In this document: one piece after another, positions 9,673 to 22,400 of the stretch | How positions within the stretch are numbered: position 1 is the stretch's first letter | Layout: the number at the start of each line of letters is the position of its first letter | Translations under genes and position numbers: made by a program | The notes under the pieces: model-generated | The model's database searches: none | The model's input: the letters and a program-made list of their open reading frames with translations, nothing else | What the model was told of the DNA's origin: nothing | NCBI GenBank assembly: GCA_050084515.1 | Contig: CM114271.1 | Span: forward strand, 23,932,001 to 23,996,000 | DNA length: 64,000 nt | From: Blasia pusilla | Lineage: Eukaryota; Marchantiophyta; Marchantiopsida; Blasiales | Reading direction: 5' to 3'

Positions 9673-12101
9673 ATGGCCACAGTCTCCTTCATAAGCTGCA
9701 AGCTCCTGCCCGCGCTGTCGTCGAGAGGGTCGTCAATTACACGAGGTCGATCGCGATCGCGTCCGCTGTGTTGCGCTACTGCGATCGGTCGCCGGAACGC
9801 GCTGCCACTGCGTGGAGTTTCGTTTAGGGCGGGGAGGGTTTCGCGAGGCGGGCGAGCCATGGCGATGAGCGGGGGAGGCGCAGGCGCGGGTCCGCAAGGG
9901 CAGAAGACGGAGGAGGAGTGGCGCACGATTCTCAGCCCGGAGCAATTTCGCATTCTTCGCCAGAAGGGCACAGAGTGAGTGTTTGGATTTCGTGCGGTTT
10001 TCAGGTGTCAGTCATTGAGTTCATTGATCGCATATTTGCCTTGAGTTCTCGTATCGACAGCGATTGATGCCACAGTTTACGGTTCTAGATTTTCGGAATT
10101 CTCGTACATTCCTACTTGTGTGGGTTTTGTGAGTATTCTGGATCCCGAGGTGTCAAGAATCTCCAGGAGAGGATTCTGAAACTAAGAAAATCTACGAATT
10201 TAAAGAGGTGATTGCGAGAATCGGTAGGAGATTGAATCGGTTTGGAGTGAAAGTCGGAGGTAAAGGGTGGAATTGTAGTGAGTTTCGTCACAACAGGGAA
10301 GATGCCGTCATGGGGAATAGCGCATGGGCAGGCTTTCGCTGTTTTCTCTGGGGAAGAATTGGACAAAACAAACCTTCTTGAATCTGGATGATTAACTAGT
10401 TTGTCGTGATCAATTATTTCTCAACCCGGGAAGCTTTTCTGCTGGCACGGATCTTTTCCCGCACCTTTCTCGGGAAGGATCGGAAAAAGAATTCCACCTT
10501 GAATTTGGATGATACTAGTTTGTTGTGATTATTTATTTCAGTCTGGGGAGCTTCTCTGCTGGCTCGAATCCATAACCCGTATCCATGTGGAGATTTTCTT
10601 TCCACACTCATCCCCGAATAATCCTAGGTGAGAGTTTTGGGTCAGACTGTCGCTTATCACACACATAGACAATCTAAGAGTTTGGGTCTTGGAGAACAGT
10701 CAGTACGAAACCTTCGTTGTCTCTTAATAATGGCATTTTGTTCTGTGTAGACTTTGGATGAATACATTCAGTCATTATCATTCGTTCTCTGACTGCAGAA
10801 GTTCGGTTCATTGATTTTCGATGTGACTGGTTTGACTGCGATGTATTTGTCCTCTTCGGGAATTAGGGACTCCGTCCAACGGGTCTTTTGAGAACTTCCA
10901 ACAGAGTGATCATCCTTCGAAACCATGGCTCGGATACAAAAGAAAAGTGCTTTGGGTTTACATCACACTTGTGTAGTAGCAAAGTGGCCAGAAGGATATA
11001 CAAAGCCTTTTGATTTTTTGACACTCGGCTGAGTGGGGATCTATAGAAACTACAGGTCTATGAGCAGGGATCCGTTTTGACCACCAAAACGGTTTCCGGA
11101 TTGGATATTAATCGAGCTTTCTGAATTTGCATGGTATTGAGAATTCTGGGATCATTGCAGGAATCCCGAGTTTAGTTTGAAGTTTGGCTCTTAGAATTGA
11201 AAACTTAAGTTTTTTCTCTGATACATGATGATTCAATGATCAAGTTTTCTGTCTTCTGACTCTCGATGTCTCGACATTTCAGGTGGGCTGGGACCGGGAA
11301 GTATGATAAGTTCGACGCGGAGGGTTTATATGAATGTGCTGGATGTGGAACACCTCTCTACAAGTCAACAACAAAGTTCAATTCAGGCTGTGGTTGGCCG
11401 GCTTTCTTCGAGGGTCTGCCTGGTGCTATAAAGGAGACAGTGAGTTTTTCTTCTTTTTAAAAAATTTCTCGTGACGGAATTGTCCGCGCTATTTCACTTC
11501 TTTGTGGTAGTTACTGAAGTCCAAACCCTAAACGCGTCCCCCAGGAGATGTGGAAGTTCATGACCAACAAAAAAGACTGTTCCAATCAACTATGTTTCCT
11601 TTGCAGTGCTTTGAAATACGAAGCCTAAGTATGCAGGCAGGCAGGCCTTGGGAGACAGGAGGATGGTCTGGAGGCCTAGAGGAAGATGGTAGGAGAGTGG
11701 GCAGATGTCGAGGAGCATTGACACTTGGGGGATTGGAACAAACTTAGAATAATGAGCCTAGATTCAGTCTACTTCTTGGCTGAGGGCTGGAGACCCTTTT
11801 TAGTTTTTTGCTTGATGCCAGTGTCATGGAGTTTGCTCATGTGGCCCCATTAATGATCCAGAAGAACCGGAATTGAAAGTCGAACCTTGAAGGGGGTTTC
11901 CCTCCAAAATTTTCTGCCACCCTGTCCTGATTGGAACACTGGATGCAGGTTGATGCAGATGGCCGACGGATTGAGATTACCTGTTCTGCCTGCGGGGGTC
12001 ACTTGGGCCATGTGTTCAAGGGTGAAGGATTTCCCACTCCCACCAATGAGCGTCACTGTGTGAACAGTATTTCCCTGAAATTCACCCCAGAAAAAAATTG
12101 A
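9673..12101 (+). CDS. MSRB: peptide methionine-R-sulfoxide reductase B, predicted plastidial, 3 exons
   Basis: Exons are 9673-9974, 11283-11439 and 11949-12101, all joined at GT-AG introns, giving 203 codons. The enzyme reduces methionine-R-sulfoxide in proteins, usually with thioredoxin, and protects against oxidative damage. The SelR/MsrB domain runs from about residue 75 to 200. Zinc-binding CxxC pairs are C119/C122 (CAGC) and C165/C168 (CSAC). The catalytic Cys is C190 in RHCVNS. C137 in SGCGWPAF sits where two-Cys MsrBs have the resolving Cys. Residues 1-62 are rich in Ser and Arg and nearly free of acidic residues, as in a plastid transit peptide. A second ATG at residue 63 (9859) would give a 141-residue form without it. 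The introns (1308 and 509 bp) contain only shadow ORFs. Targeting is inferred; family membership is very secure. Confidence 0.96.
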
Positions 12102-12178
12102 TCTGGAATTCTGGTCTGGAAAATATGCCTTAAGCTTGGCAGTCAGCCTTTGCGAAAGGTATGATATCTGTGAGGTAC

Positions 12179-12184
12179 AATAAA
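12179..12184 (+). terminator. putative poly(A) signal of MsrB
   Basis: A canonical AATAAA lies 78 bases after the MsrB stop codon, in an AT-rich stretch. The call rests on motif and spacing only. Confidence 0.55.
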
Positions 12185-15100
12185 TACGTAAATTATTAGA
12201 GAGCCCTGTTGTAAACGTTACTGCTTGTCAAACTTTTGCTGAAATTGAACAGCCCAACATTCTCCACCCTTTGTCCCAGACTTGGATCGGAATTCTGGTT
12301 ATGTTACAACTCCTCCTCTATGGGTACAAGATATATGGAGCCAAGCGGCTCATGGGAGTCGGTGGCCAAGTAGAGAAGACAAGTCGACGGTTTCTCCGAA
12401 GCCTTTGTTGAGAATCAAAACTAGGGCTAGGAAAGTCCACCCAATCTGTGTATGGATGAAGAGGAAGAGCCGGTAACATCAAGGTCACCAAGGAAGTTGC
12501 AGATGTCATTATGGATTGACTTGCCTTGGCCAGTGTGAGAAGCATGGTGATGGACTATTGTAGAGATCGCCACACGCTTTGTAATGGTGGTCACCGAAAA
12601 GAGGGGGCACACTTGTGATTGAGCTCTGATAAGGACAACAATCAAAAATTAAAAAGTGTGAAGAAAGGCCTCGCAGACACTAGTGAAGGAGTTCGGATCC
12701 TTGCGCCAGGAGAGAAATAAGACCATTGTAGAAAGCGGAGAACCTGATTATTAGTGGTACCTACCTGAAGGGCAGATTGTGGCGATTTTGTTAAGATGAG
12801 TAAGAGGTGCGAAATGGAGGTATCAGGATTGTTGGGGTTGTCAGCAACCAAAGATACGCAGAATCTCGACTAGAAAGTTTTAGGCGATTTTTGTGTCTGT
12901 GTGGTACTTTCACGCCATTGAAATTCATGCATCCAGAGTGCCAGATGCTATTGTATGTACTATGCATCACATCCAAAACATATGCAATCAGTGTTGGATG
13001 ATACCATAAACCCGCAATCTTTTGATGTGGTGGTAAGAGTCTTCTCACCTTTCGCAGCTTACAAGGGAACATCGAGGTATGGAAATTCTCTCCAGAGTCT
13101 CGCTGTGGACAGATCAGGAAACCGCTTTCCAGATCCGCAGCAACGAATCTAAAAGACTAGTCTTAACTTCTCACAAGGCTGTAGTGATGGCTTCGTTACG
13201 AAGTCAAGAAAGCAATGGAGTACTCAGTGGACTGACCCAGAAAGGCGCGAAGTTTGAGCATCCACACGACTCATCGGGATAGCAGTCAGTCACCAAACCG
13301 GTCTGCCACAAATATCGTCACCGTCACTGCTAGCTTCTGTTGCTGTGGTCAAGTTCCCATTAATTCATTACCTATCCTCGTAATAAACAACGCTATACAA
13401 ACTTGACATCTCCGCAGAAATTCCTCTCTCTAAGGTGAGTCAGGGCTCAGCACTACTGCTCATAATTACCTTCCCAATAGCTGCTATCACATACATGTGA
13501 TTCTGAGAAACGGAAGAGGAAACGCTTATTTCTGCTGGGAGGAGGTGGGATCTGGGCCAAGACGAGATGCAACGAAGTGAAATTAATGAAGACGTCACTC
13601 AAAAGACCAACATCGATATGGCATTCAATGCTTGACAGGATTTGTATCGAATCTTTGCGCGCGAGGGACGGATTCTTCCCTCAAGCCGCAAAAGAGTAGA
13701 CTAAGCAGAGGTCACGATCAAATGTTTTCCTGCAGATTGTTTCGTAAATACTTCTGTTTCTCTCGCTACAAATCTTTCACTTTTCGTCAAGAAACATGTG
13801 AAGAACCGACATTGTCGAATATCGACTCGAAAGTACGAAAGTACGAAAGTGTTCCCCCTTTACTGACGAAGATTTATGCGGTCGGGACTAACAATCGCAG
13901 GCGAAGCGAAGCATGGTGTAATCCAAACAGCATACACTCCGTCGAAGGACAGTGCATTAGTTCTTGGACGGTACCGACTTTTGCAGTCGCAGGATACAGC
14001 GGGGCGAGGACGGTACACTCTGAGCTGATCCGTAGCAATGAACACATGTGGAGCAGGAGGAGGATCATTCTTCACGAGTGAGCCGAAAGTCGATAGCAGG
14101 GAGAGACCAGAGGCCATTATAAGTAGCGGTTGGAAAAATTCTCGACTTTTCAGTACACTTGGATGCGTTTTACTGTCCAACTCTAGCACTCTACTGACTA
14201 CTGCTCCTATGGTTTCTTTCCTCGTCCTCCCCTTTGGATTCACGAGCGCCTTCCCCTCTGAAATCGTGAGCAGCACTCGTCCATTATATCCATCCCCGTC
14301 CGGTGCAGTACTGTCCAAAGCCCCGGCCCTTCTCTTCATGCAAACATGGTTTATTTTATTCTGCCAACTTCTTACATGCGACACTGTAGGCTCGAGGAAG
14401 GGCCTTCACCGCATGAAGTCGCAAGCGAATTTATCCCACGATACGTGTGGAATTCCGAGCGAGGTGAGCTGGATGGCTACGATCTTGCAAAGCGGGGCTG
14501 GCAGCCAAAAACCAACTATCGATGCAAACGAAAGCCCTTACCCCTCCCTATCCTGTGCAGCGCAACAAGGGGAGAGAATGCCGAATTGAAATTGTGGCGC
14601 CTTTTCCACGCGTCCCTTGCGATCGAGATCGCCATTGCTGCATCGAGCGAGCGACGGAACTTGTCTGCTTATCGCGACTTGCTTGGACTGGACCGCAAGG
14701 CCACACTGCTCGGCCCGTACTGCTCAAGGACATCGCAGGTGGATCCTGTCTCTCGGACTACTCTCACCTGACAAGGCTACAAGGAACAGTCGCACACTTC
14801 CTTCATTGCCCTTTTCGAAAAAAAATTCTTCTCTCTACTCTCATTGTTTCGACACACCTTTTCTTCTTCTTTTCATTCCATGGGGTTAACTTCTTTTGCC
14901 CTCTCTCTTCACTGTTTCGACACGCCTTTCTTCATTTTCCAATCCCATGGGCACTTTAGTGTAGTGCGCCGATGGACAGGTCAGGAAGGGGGATGATGCG
15001 AGTTAGTTGCAGTGGTACGTAAACTTGACACAACTTCATGCAAGGCGTCACTTTTATGTTGAACTTTAAAGACTTGGGCATTATTGAAGGAGGGTAATAG

Positions 15101-15786
15101 GGCGGCTCAGAGCAGCTGCTTTACCAAACGTTCCAAGCAGCTCGCTGTGTAACCAAACCGGGTGGTACTCTAAGGGACTTTACTTCAAAATACAAGTTTC
15201 TTCTTAAGATAGAGGTCCTACTTGTGTGGGACAATTAATTTTAGAACAAGATCCGAAAGACACTAAATGTAATAAAATTCAACTTTTTAAAATCTAATTC
15301 TAAAAAATTATGCATAACCCAGTAACAATTTGTGATATGTGTGAATTATCGTGAGAAGGTGTGAAGGGACTAATCATGTTACACACAAAATATTTTTCTT
15401 GTTGCATGTAGAAGGAGACATTTTATCGCATGTCAAACTAGTAAGGTGCACGTGCGATGCACGAGAAATAAAAAAAGTGTATGAAGAATTAGTGTATAAC
15501 TCATGAAGGAAAAGATTAATGATGCTTCATAAATTCAAATTTTTTTCTTGTTGCCTATAGCATGTGAAACATTTTCTTGCTGCCCAATTGCCATGTGTCA
15601 AGTAGAGAAGTGTTTGTAAATCAAGAAGACACTCTCTCAAAATAATATAGATAAAAACGTGTTTGCAAATCAAGAAATTACTCTCCAATAATAATATAGA
15701 TTTTTTGGACGCTAGTTTAGTTTTATACTCATTTTGTCATTCTATACTATAAATAATATATCCACTTTATTATAAAATAAACCTCA
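12185..15786. other. intergenic, no recognised gene
   Basis: Several ORFs of 130-180 codons exist on both strands around 13600-14960, but they overlap one another and none shows a family motif. A 9-bp unit (CGAAAGTAC) is repeated about 2.5 times at 13828-13850. A pyrimidine-rich stretch lies at 14810-14940. From 15000 the DNA turns AT-rich. A GGTGCACGTGCGATGCACG motif lies near 15445, and a degenerate direct repeat ending AATAATATAGAT occurs twice between 15608 and 15702. Confidence 0.5.
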
Positions 15787-15886
15787 AAAGAGGACAAAGA
15801 AAAGTAATAACATCTCAAAAGAGGAGTCAAAAAATGCATAAAAGAATGCAAAAAGAAAATGGCAACAAGCCAACGCAAACACGTGC

Positions 15887-16996
15887 TCAACGAGCTACAC
15901 GATTGATAGCCTGAAACAAATCTGACAAGAACACGAGTGGTTGGTCAGACGTGAATGGACGACGAGGCGAGCGACCCCCCACCACCTCGGCACGACGTAT
16001 CAATGCCAAGGCTTGTGCATGTTGTAAGGCCACTGAGATACATTGCCAAAAATAAGTAGTAACTATCGAGAGAGAAGGACTACGGGAAGGGACAAGGTGA
16101 TGATTCTCGAGGGAGTGGTGAGCACATGTTTTCAGGAAAGTATCAAAAGACACATGTAAATGACCGAATACTTCCACTGCAAAAGGAATAAATCCATCAG
16201 TTGCATGTCTCACAGCATAACTTAACTCCTTGATTCTTGCTGCAGCTTCGGCCGCCAAACCTTTGGTATGTGCAGCTCGACACACCAAATCAGAACGTGT
16301 TGGATCAGCAACCACCACATCACCTAGTGTCCGAAATCCACCTCGAGACATAACAAGATCCACTCTCCGACGAGAGGTTTCTTGTGTGGTTGAAGGTAGG
16401 ACATGGAGTTGCTCTTGCCCAACGGTGTATCCTGCAGTACTAGCCACCGATGCTACCGCCTCTCTAATGACATCGTGTGTGGCCGTTCGTTCTCCACCAT
16501 GTGCACATCGGAGAATATGGATACCCTTGGCATCAATGGGATCCCCGCATACACAATTTGGCACACCTAAGAGAGAAGGATGGGGAAGTCCAAGACGTAA
16601 CCGGAAAGTTGTCGAGAATATACTTTGAGGAAGACGAAATGGAAGAATAAGAGGATTTGCAGAAAGCCACGCCCCCGCTCCGGTACCCGCACATGAACGT
16701 AGACGAGCTCGATTAGCGTCGGAGGATGCCTCGGAGAGAATGCTGGAAAAGTTGATTTGATGCAGATTCTCGGAGATATGCTCTTGAAGTCGATCAAGCC
16801 CTTCCGTAATCAGTTGACTGAAAGGGGGTAGAATTGCTTGTGTAGCAAGAGGAAGAAGAGCTCGTGCAGATCTCAGTTGTTGTTGAAATAACAAGTCCCC
16901 CTCCTCTACATGGGCGATATGATCCATCAAGATAGGTGTATCTCCTTGGAGAAACCTTGAAGCCATAATCGGTGCTACCAACGCCCAACTCCCCAA
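15887..16996 (-). pseudogene. non-LTR C-terminal domain: Cys-His knuckle and restriction-like endonuclease
   Basis: This open frame of 369 codons begins in the thumb region, where GAGAWLSANP lies near residue 106. It then has a zinc knuckle with C148, C150, H160 and C164 (NCVCG ... GIHILRC). The nuclease follows: D213 in RRRVDLVM, D226 in GDVVVADPT, and a K-x3-Y pair at 256-260 (KELSY). These fit the PD-(D/E)xK-like catalytic set of R2-type endonucleases. A conserved tail (GFIPFAVEVFGHLH) follows; its relatives are seen in the fragments at 46843-47373 and 58370-58984. The domain nicks target DNA to prime reverse transcription. This is the longest intact piece of the element. Confidence 0.85.
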
Positions 16997-17299
16997 AAAG
17001 GTCGGGAGAGCAGATGATTTGTGGAGGACAGTCCCACCCCTCCAAAAGAAATAGGCAAGATAGCTTGTCGTGAAGCAAAGACACCATCCTCTCCTTCAAA
17101 GGTATTCAGGCCAAGAAGTTGACCAAAAGTTGCCAAGATAGAAGCATCAAAAGAGGCCAACCGATGTAAGAACCTTGAAGTGGGAGGACAAATGCGAAGA
17201 AGGTAGGAAGGACGTCGTAGAAAACATTGGGAGAGAATCCCATAAGCCACTTGGGGATCCCCAAGATGAGGTAACAAATGAAGCCATTCCACGTCTTTC

Positions 17300-18397
17300 A
17301 AAAGGGCCTCATCCAAGAACTTTGAGACATGGTCGATGAAGCCAATTGGGACCCCCAGGAACTCTAACCCCTTCAATGTAGATGGGAGAATCAGGAGTAG
17401 GTGGGGTGAATGTTGAGGGAAGGCATGAAGGAGACCATACTCCACATTTACTAGGTTGGACTTTAAGGTTCAAGAAAGAGAGTTGCTCCACGAAATGGGT
17501 ATAAGCTGGAACCACTTCAGAATGAGGACCTATTATGTGAGTGTCATCAGTAATAGAAGGGAAAAGGCAAGATGGAAATGCTTGCGCTGATGCTCAAAGG
17601 GCACGAAAATGGGCAATGGCAAAGAGTGGGCCCCCCATAGGATCACCTTGACGTGTGCCACAAGCTGATTGTAGAATATTATATTCCCCAGAAGTAGCAT
17701 GATGGGAATAGATAATGGGCGTATCATAGGCATAGAAGGAGCAAACAAATGGAATGAGGCTTGCGAGTTGTCCTCCTTCACAAGGTAACTCCTCAAAGAT
17801 GGCCGCACGAGAAACTGAATTGAATGCGTTATCCACATCGACTTGAATTGCTACCCAATCTGGATGAATATCAAGAGTGGAGCAAATCCCATGCACCACA
17901 GCCTCACAACCTCCAGGAGTTGCCACTCCAAATTGATGAGGAAGTAAGTGGGCACTAAAGTGAGGACGAAATTGCAAGCATAGGGATCGACTAACCAAGC
18001 GGTATAAAACCTCTCCAATAGCCAAAGGGCGCACACCTGAAAGAGGCTTATCCATAGCCAACAAACAACAAGCCCCTAAGAGCCTAGAGATAGAGAATGG
18101 GAGACGACATGCCGCCATATGTGCCCACACCTTATATAGAGAGACAAAGCTACTTGCTGAATCTGCTGGGATAAAGCAATCGCGAAGATGCTCAAAAACC
18201 ATCCCTGATAGCCCGCTTGCTGATAAGCGATGAGTATGCAGAAAAGCCCTCGTGAAAACCTCCAAGTCAAGATCCAAGTCAAGGTCCGTTGTATAGTCTT
18301 CCACAAAAGATGGAGCATTGCCACTTGAAGGAGGATGAAGAGCTTCTAAGAGAACCATTGTTTCCGCACTTGGAACCGCCGGAGAAAGAGGACCCAA
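17300..18397 (-). pseudogene. non-LTR reverse transcriptase domain
   Basis: The frame 18397-17594 contains RPLAIGEVLYRLV (RT motif 2), the motif A segment VAIQVDVDNAFNSVSR with a catalytic Asp near residue 187, and motif B as SACGTRQGDPMGGPLFA. A frameshift near 17590 moves motif C into another frame, where TDDTHIIGP is found at about 17530-17560. The usual residue before the Asp pair is Ala, here Thr. The palm continues to about 17300 (LKVQPSKCGVW). These motifs match R2/NeSL-group polymerases used for target-primed reverse transcription. Confidence 0.88.
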
Positions 18398-18512
18398 TGC
18401 TCAAGCTGCACGTGAAAACTCACCAACCTGCCCCAAAAGTAGAACTTCGTCGAAGGCGTTGTTGTATTGAAGGCCTCCCATGATTAGCATGTTGAGTGGG
18501 ATCAGCCGTCAG

Positions 18513-19472
18513 CTAAGGCCTCTGCTCGAAGTACATGCTCATTCTAAGATTCTCCCAATCCCCAGACATAAAGCGTTGAATACGTGTGGAGGTTTCACGA
18601 TGACCTGTTGCACCACCCCTTGGAGGGAGGACTAAAACCCATTGTGGGAAGAGTAATAGGAGATACCAAGCATTTATATATGTGGGGTCACGCGCTAACC
18701 TTTCTAATGGGAAAAGAAAAGCTTGTTGGGTGATGGGGCGAAGAGCAATAGGAATGCAAGTGTAGAGTCTAGGACGAGGAAGACCTAGATGGAAAGAGCG
18801 AAGGAGATCAATTTGGCTTAACCAAGTCCAAGCAGTTGTTGTGGGGAGTGCAGTAGGAGGTGGTATCAGGTTAGGGATTGAAGGCCCATGCATGGATCGA
18901 CAGTACCGCTGATGTCTTTTGATCCCATTAAGAGCAAACTCTTTACCACAAGGTATGCAATGAACCTTTGGTACAAATGGAGAAGTAGAAGGGTTACAAG
19001 GAGAGGAGGTGGGAGGTGCAAGAGGTGGTGATGACCGACGATGAGGGGGTAAGTAGGTTGGGGAAGGAGGAGGAGGAAGAGGGGAGATTCGGGTAGAATA
19101 GATGGGAGTTGGAAGCAAGGGCATAGATGAGATATGTGGGGATGGCAAAGTAGAAGGATTCGGTAATAATGGATCAAGATTAGGCTCAATAGGACAAGGC
19201 GAAGAAGGGAGAAGAGGAGAATCCGAAAGAAAAGTAGCAAGTGTAATGGGTGTATTAGCATCTGGAGGAAAATGGCGAGATCTACGATGAGGAGGTGAAC
19301 CAGGGGGAGAGGTTACGGCTGTAGGAGGGCGTGTAAAACCAGATAAGCGAGTAGATGGAGAATCCAACTCCATCTCTGATGACATAGAAGTAAAGGTAGG
19401 CAAGTCTTCGAAGACAAGAAAAGACATATGAAACGTGGTTTGGAGAAAGCATGAGGATAACGAGCAAAGCAA
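18513..19472 (-). pseudogene. non-LTR element N-terminal region with CCHC zinc finger
   Basis: This open frame of 319 codons is rich in Pro and Ser from about residue 50 to 168. It then carries a zinc finger at residues 172-191 (C-x2-C-x11-H-x3-C, reading HCIPCGKEFALNGIKRHQRYC). Such fingers in R2-like proteins bind target DNA. The real start is more likely one of the internal Met codons near residue 30 (MSSEMELD). The frame ends at 18513, and the RT resumes in a different register at 18397. Confidence 0.75.
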
Positions 19473-19475
19473 AAG

Positions 19476-22400
19476 TAGTGGAATCCGTCCAAAAGAAATT
19501 TAGATGGAGAGATGAAGATTAGGCAATACCAAATTTATGATTGAAAGTTACTATAAGAAAAATATTAAAAAAAATTGAAAAGGAAAAGTGATGTATATGG
19601 CATCGGAAGAGATGGCTCAAGAATATGAATTTCTAATGTCCTTAAGGAGATGGCAAACGTATGTAGGGGCGAAACAGTAAGGTAAGGAGTTGAAAGAGCA
19701 AGTAAGACTTTTGGGAGGAATTGACCTAAAACAAACCCGTACCCAAAAATAGGCGCCTATAGAGAAGGAAGAAAACTAGAAATCCTACTTGATATCAAAA
19801 GAACGAGCTCGTCAAGACGATCGAAACAGGCCCAAACACGTCCAAAACCGACATTCCAGAAGAAAGTTATGAAAGAAATTAGAAACACCAAAAAAGAGGA
19901 TGTGAGGAGTAAGTGAGCCACCCACCAATGACCGCTATGAGGGAATGAGTTCGTAATGTTGGGCCCAGCCCGTATCAAAAGATCCAGAAAAGCAAGAGGA
20001 ATCCCTTAAACCAATGGTAACCTAGTATCACTCTAAAAGGAGAGCGCTATGTTTGAAATTGCGTGTAGGAATCTATGAGCACATTTAGGAGAGAAGGAGG
20101 TCCAAAGATCCCAAGAACTTTGGAAAACTCAATCTTAAGTGGAAAAGAGAAGAACCCAAAGTTCAAACTTGAGAAGATGAACACATTGGGCCTTAGATTG
20201 AAAAGATTGGATCACCATGGAAATAGTTAGAAGTAAAATTCTAGACGTCCCTCTATCTCCTCAGCCATAGTCCTCCTCCTCCATGTCTCCTCCTCGTGTT
20301 GGCATCGCCATCTTCCGGAACATGTTTTTATTATCGCTTTGTTGTGCGGCAATGGTGATTGGGCACAATTGTGAGAGTTTTCATTAGAAAACCACTTGAA
20401 TGAATTGATCAATGGATCCATCCAATGCAAGTAGAGTAAAAGAGGACTTCTTCCGGTACTTCAATTGATTAATTAACGCAAAGCGAATAGAATAAAAGAC
20501 TTCTTCTTATCTATCCCATCCCGGGAAAACGAGGCAAAACCTTTGGAACGATGTGGAACGACAAACGCGTCATTGATTCCAGATTTCAGCAGACAGCTTG
20601 TGAGTGCAGAAACTGCTTAGAACCTTCCAAGGAGTGGGATAAGAAAGGATTAGCGCCCACCGCCCACTAATAGATTGCAACCGGAATCAGTCTAGTTGTT
20701 GGGAACTGTTTAAGAGCAGTGCCACGGTGTTAGTTAGTGGGTATTCCGATTCCTATCGTTAAGGTAGGAACACACCATAAACAAACAAACACAACCAGAA
20801 CCCTAAACCTTACGAAACTCAACACGTGTACGCATCAAGGTTCCTTCATGACAGGAATCGTGTCAAATGTGCGTGTGGGACCCCACAGGATGAGCCCTTC
20901 CTTCACCCTTTACACATGGGACCATCATGTAATTCTGCTCGAGAATCTTTTGTGCTTGTGTGGAAATCACACAAATCTTTGCATGATTTGAACACGAGAC
21001 ACCCATAAACGGACCTCCGTAGATATTCTCAAGATCCGATGTCATCTCGTCCGTTCGCACTTCCATCCTGTACTATTCCTATGTGGGAAGAAGCTTCCAT
21101 TGACTCGTTACACAATGGTGTATCGCATGCTCTTCCGTCTAAAAAAAACAAAAGGAAAAGGATCATGTGATAAGTTGTGTCCCACACGCTCACAAAGAGG
21201 AGATGGGACGGTCTCCTTCTTGTGGCAGGTGACTTTAGTGACATTGTAAATGAGGTCCCGTATTCGTTGCAAATCGTGTTCATGTTTTGTTATCCTTTCG
21301 CTGGTGACTGTATAAAATTTCCTCTTTTTTTTCCAGGTTGGGACGGAAGAACGTACGAGAGGCTTTTCGTTCTCAGAAATGATTTTTTTTTATAAATTTC
21401 TTAGACCGATTTCTTTTTTATGAAGGTCGCGATGCTCACGAGGAGCACCGAGTTCGTTAGAAACTGCCATCTGCCAGCTTAAGCCTAAGGCGCCCGAGTG
21501 TTAACCACAAGTCTCGCTCGAGTAGTAGTCTATTTTTAACCCTGGTTGAAAAGCACGGGTTGTGTCTGTTGTGACATTGAACAGGAGGGTAGGCGCAAGG
21601 TTAAAAGCCGGAAACTCCTAACCACTAGACCCACTCGAGTCTATTATTAACCCCGGTTCATTGGACGGGCTCTCTCTCGTTTCCACATTTAACCAGACTC
21701 ACGCACCCACGCACGGCGGGCAAGTTAAGCACAAGCTGGCTGTAAAGCGCACGGCGTCCGTAGGAGAAAGTGACATGGCATATATAAAAAAGGCTCGTGT
21801 GGCGGTAATTAACCTCTCTCCAGCGGACATCCAACGTGGATTTCCCAGCTTGTCCACGTGTCAACAATAATTTTCAAAGGTCAAAGTTCGAACGCGAGAA
21901 TGAATAATAAGTCTTGTGGATGTGTAGGTGTATGCACAAAGTCATTACTTTTACTTTACCACACGAGACATGTCATGTACTTGTCCCTCTGACTGTTTTG
22001 TCTTTCCGCACTCGGAGGCCTCTCTCTCTCTCTCCTCTATCTCCGTGTCATCGAAAGCTTCCGACCTTCCCGAGAGCTCGAACTCTCGAGTCTCGACGGG
22101 TTTACGAATCCGGACATCATCGTCCGGGGAGAGCGTCCACTCATGCCCCTCTGACAGCAGTTACAACTGTGCCGTGCAGCGCGAATTCGGAACGAGTATT
22201 CAATGCCGTCGTCTCGCGCTTTCACTCCCGGAGGTCGGAGCGGAGCGCAGGGGAGTGGAGTGGACTCAGAGAAACAAACAAAATTAGCATTCTTCAAGAC
22301 TTCAGCAGCAGATCGTGGCTAATAGTGCATGCTTCTACCGTTGAATAGTGCAAGATTCGGCATGGTCCTTATACGTATCGAATCCGTGGAGTAAATGTGT

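Larger units (their letters stand above)
15787..19475 (-). mobile_element. non-LTR retrotransposon with restriction-like endonuclease (R2/NeSL-like)
   Basis: On the minus strand the order is an N-terminal Pro/Ser-rich region with a CCHC-type zinc finger, a reverse transcriptase, a Cys-His knuckle and a restriction-like endonuclease. This single-ORF arrangement is that of early-branching non-LTR elements (the R2/R4/NeSL group), not of the L1 and RTE families that dominate flowering plants. The element is nearly full length but has at least three frame breaks (about 18400-18510, 17590 and 17000-17300). About 100 bases of AT-rich 3' tail, from 15886 down to about 15787, follow the stop. No clean target-site duplication was found by eye. 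Confidence 0.85.

Noticed and set aside
11550-11747. 65-codon ORF within the MsrB locus
   Set aside because: It lies in intron 2 between well-defined splice sites and has no motif.
13860-14384. 174-codon minus-strand ORF as a gene
   Set aside because: A plus-strand frame of similar length overlaps it, neither has a known motif, and no splice context supports either.
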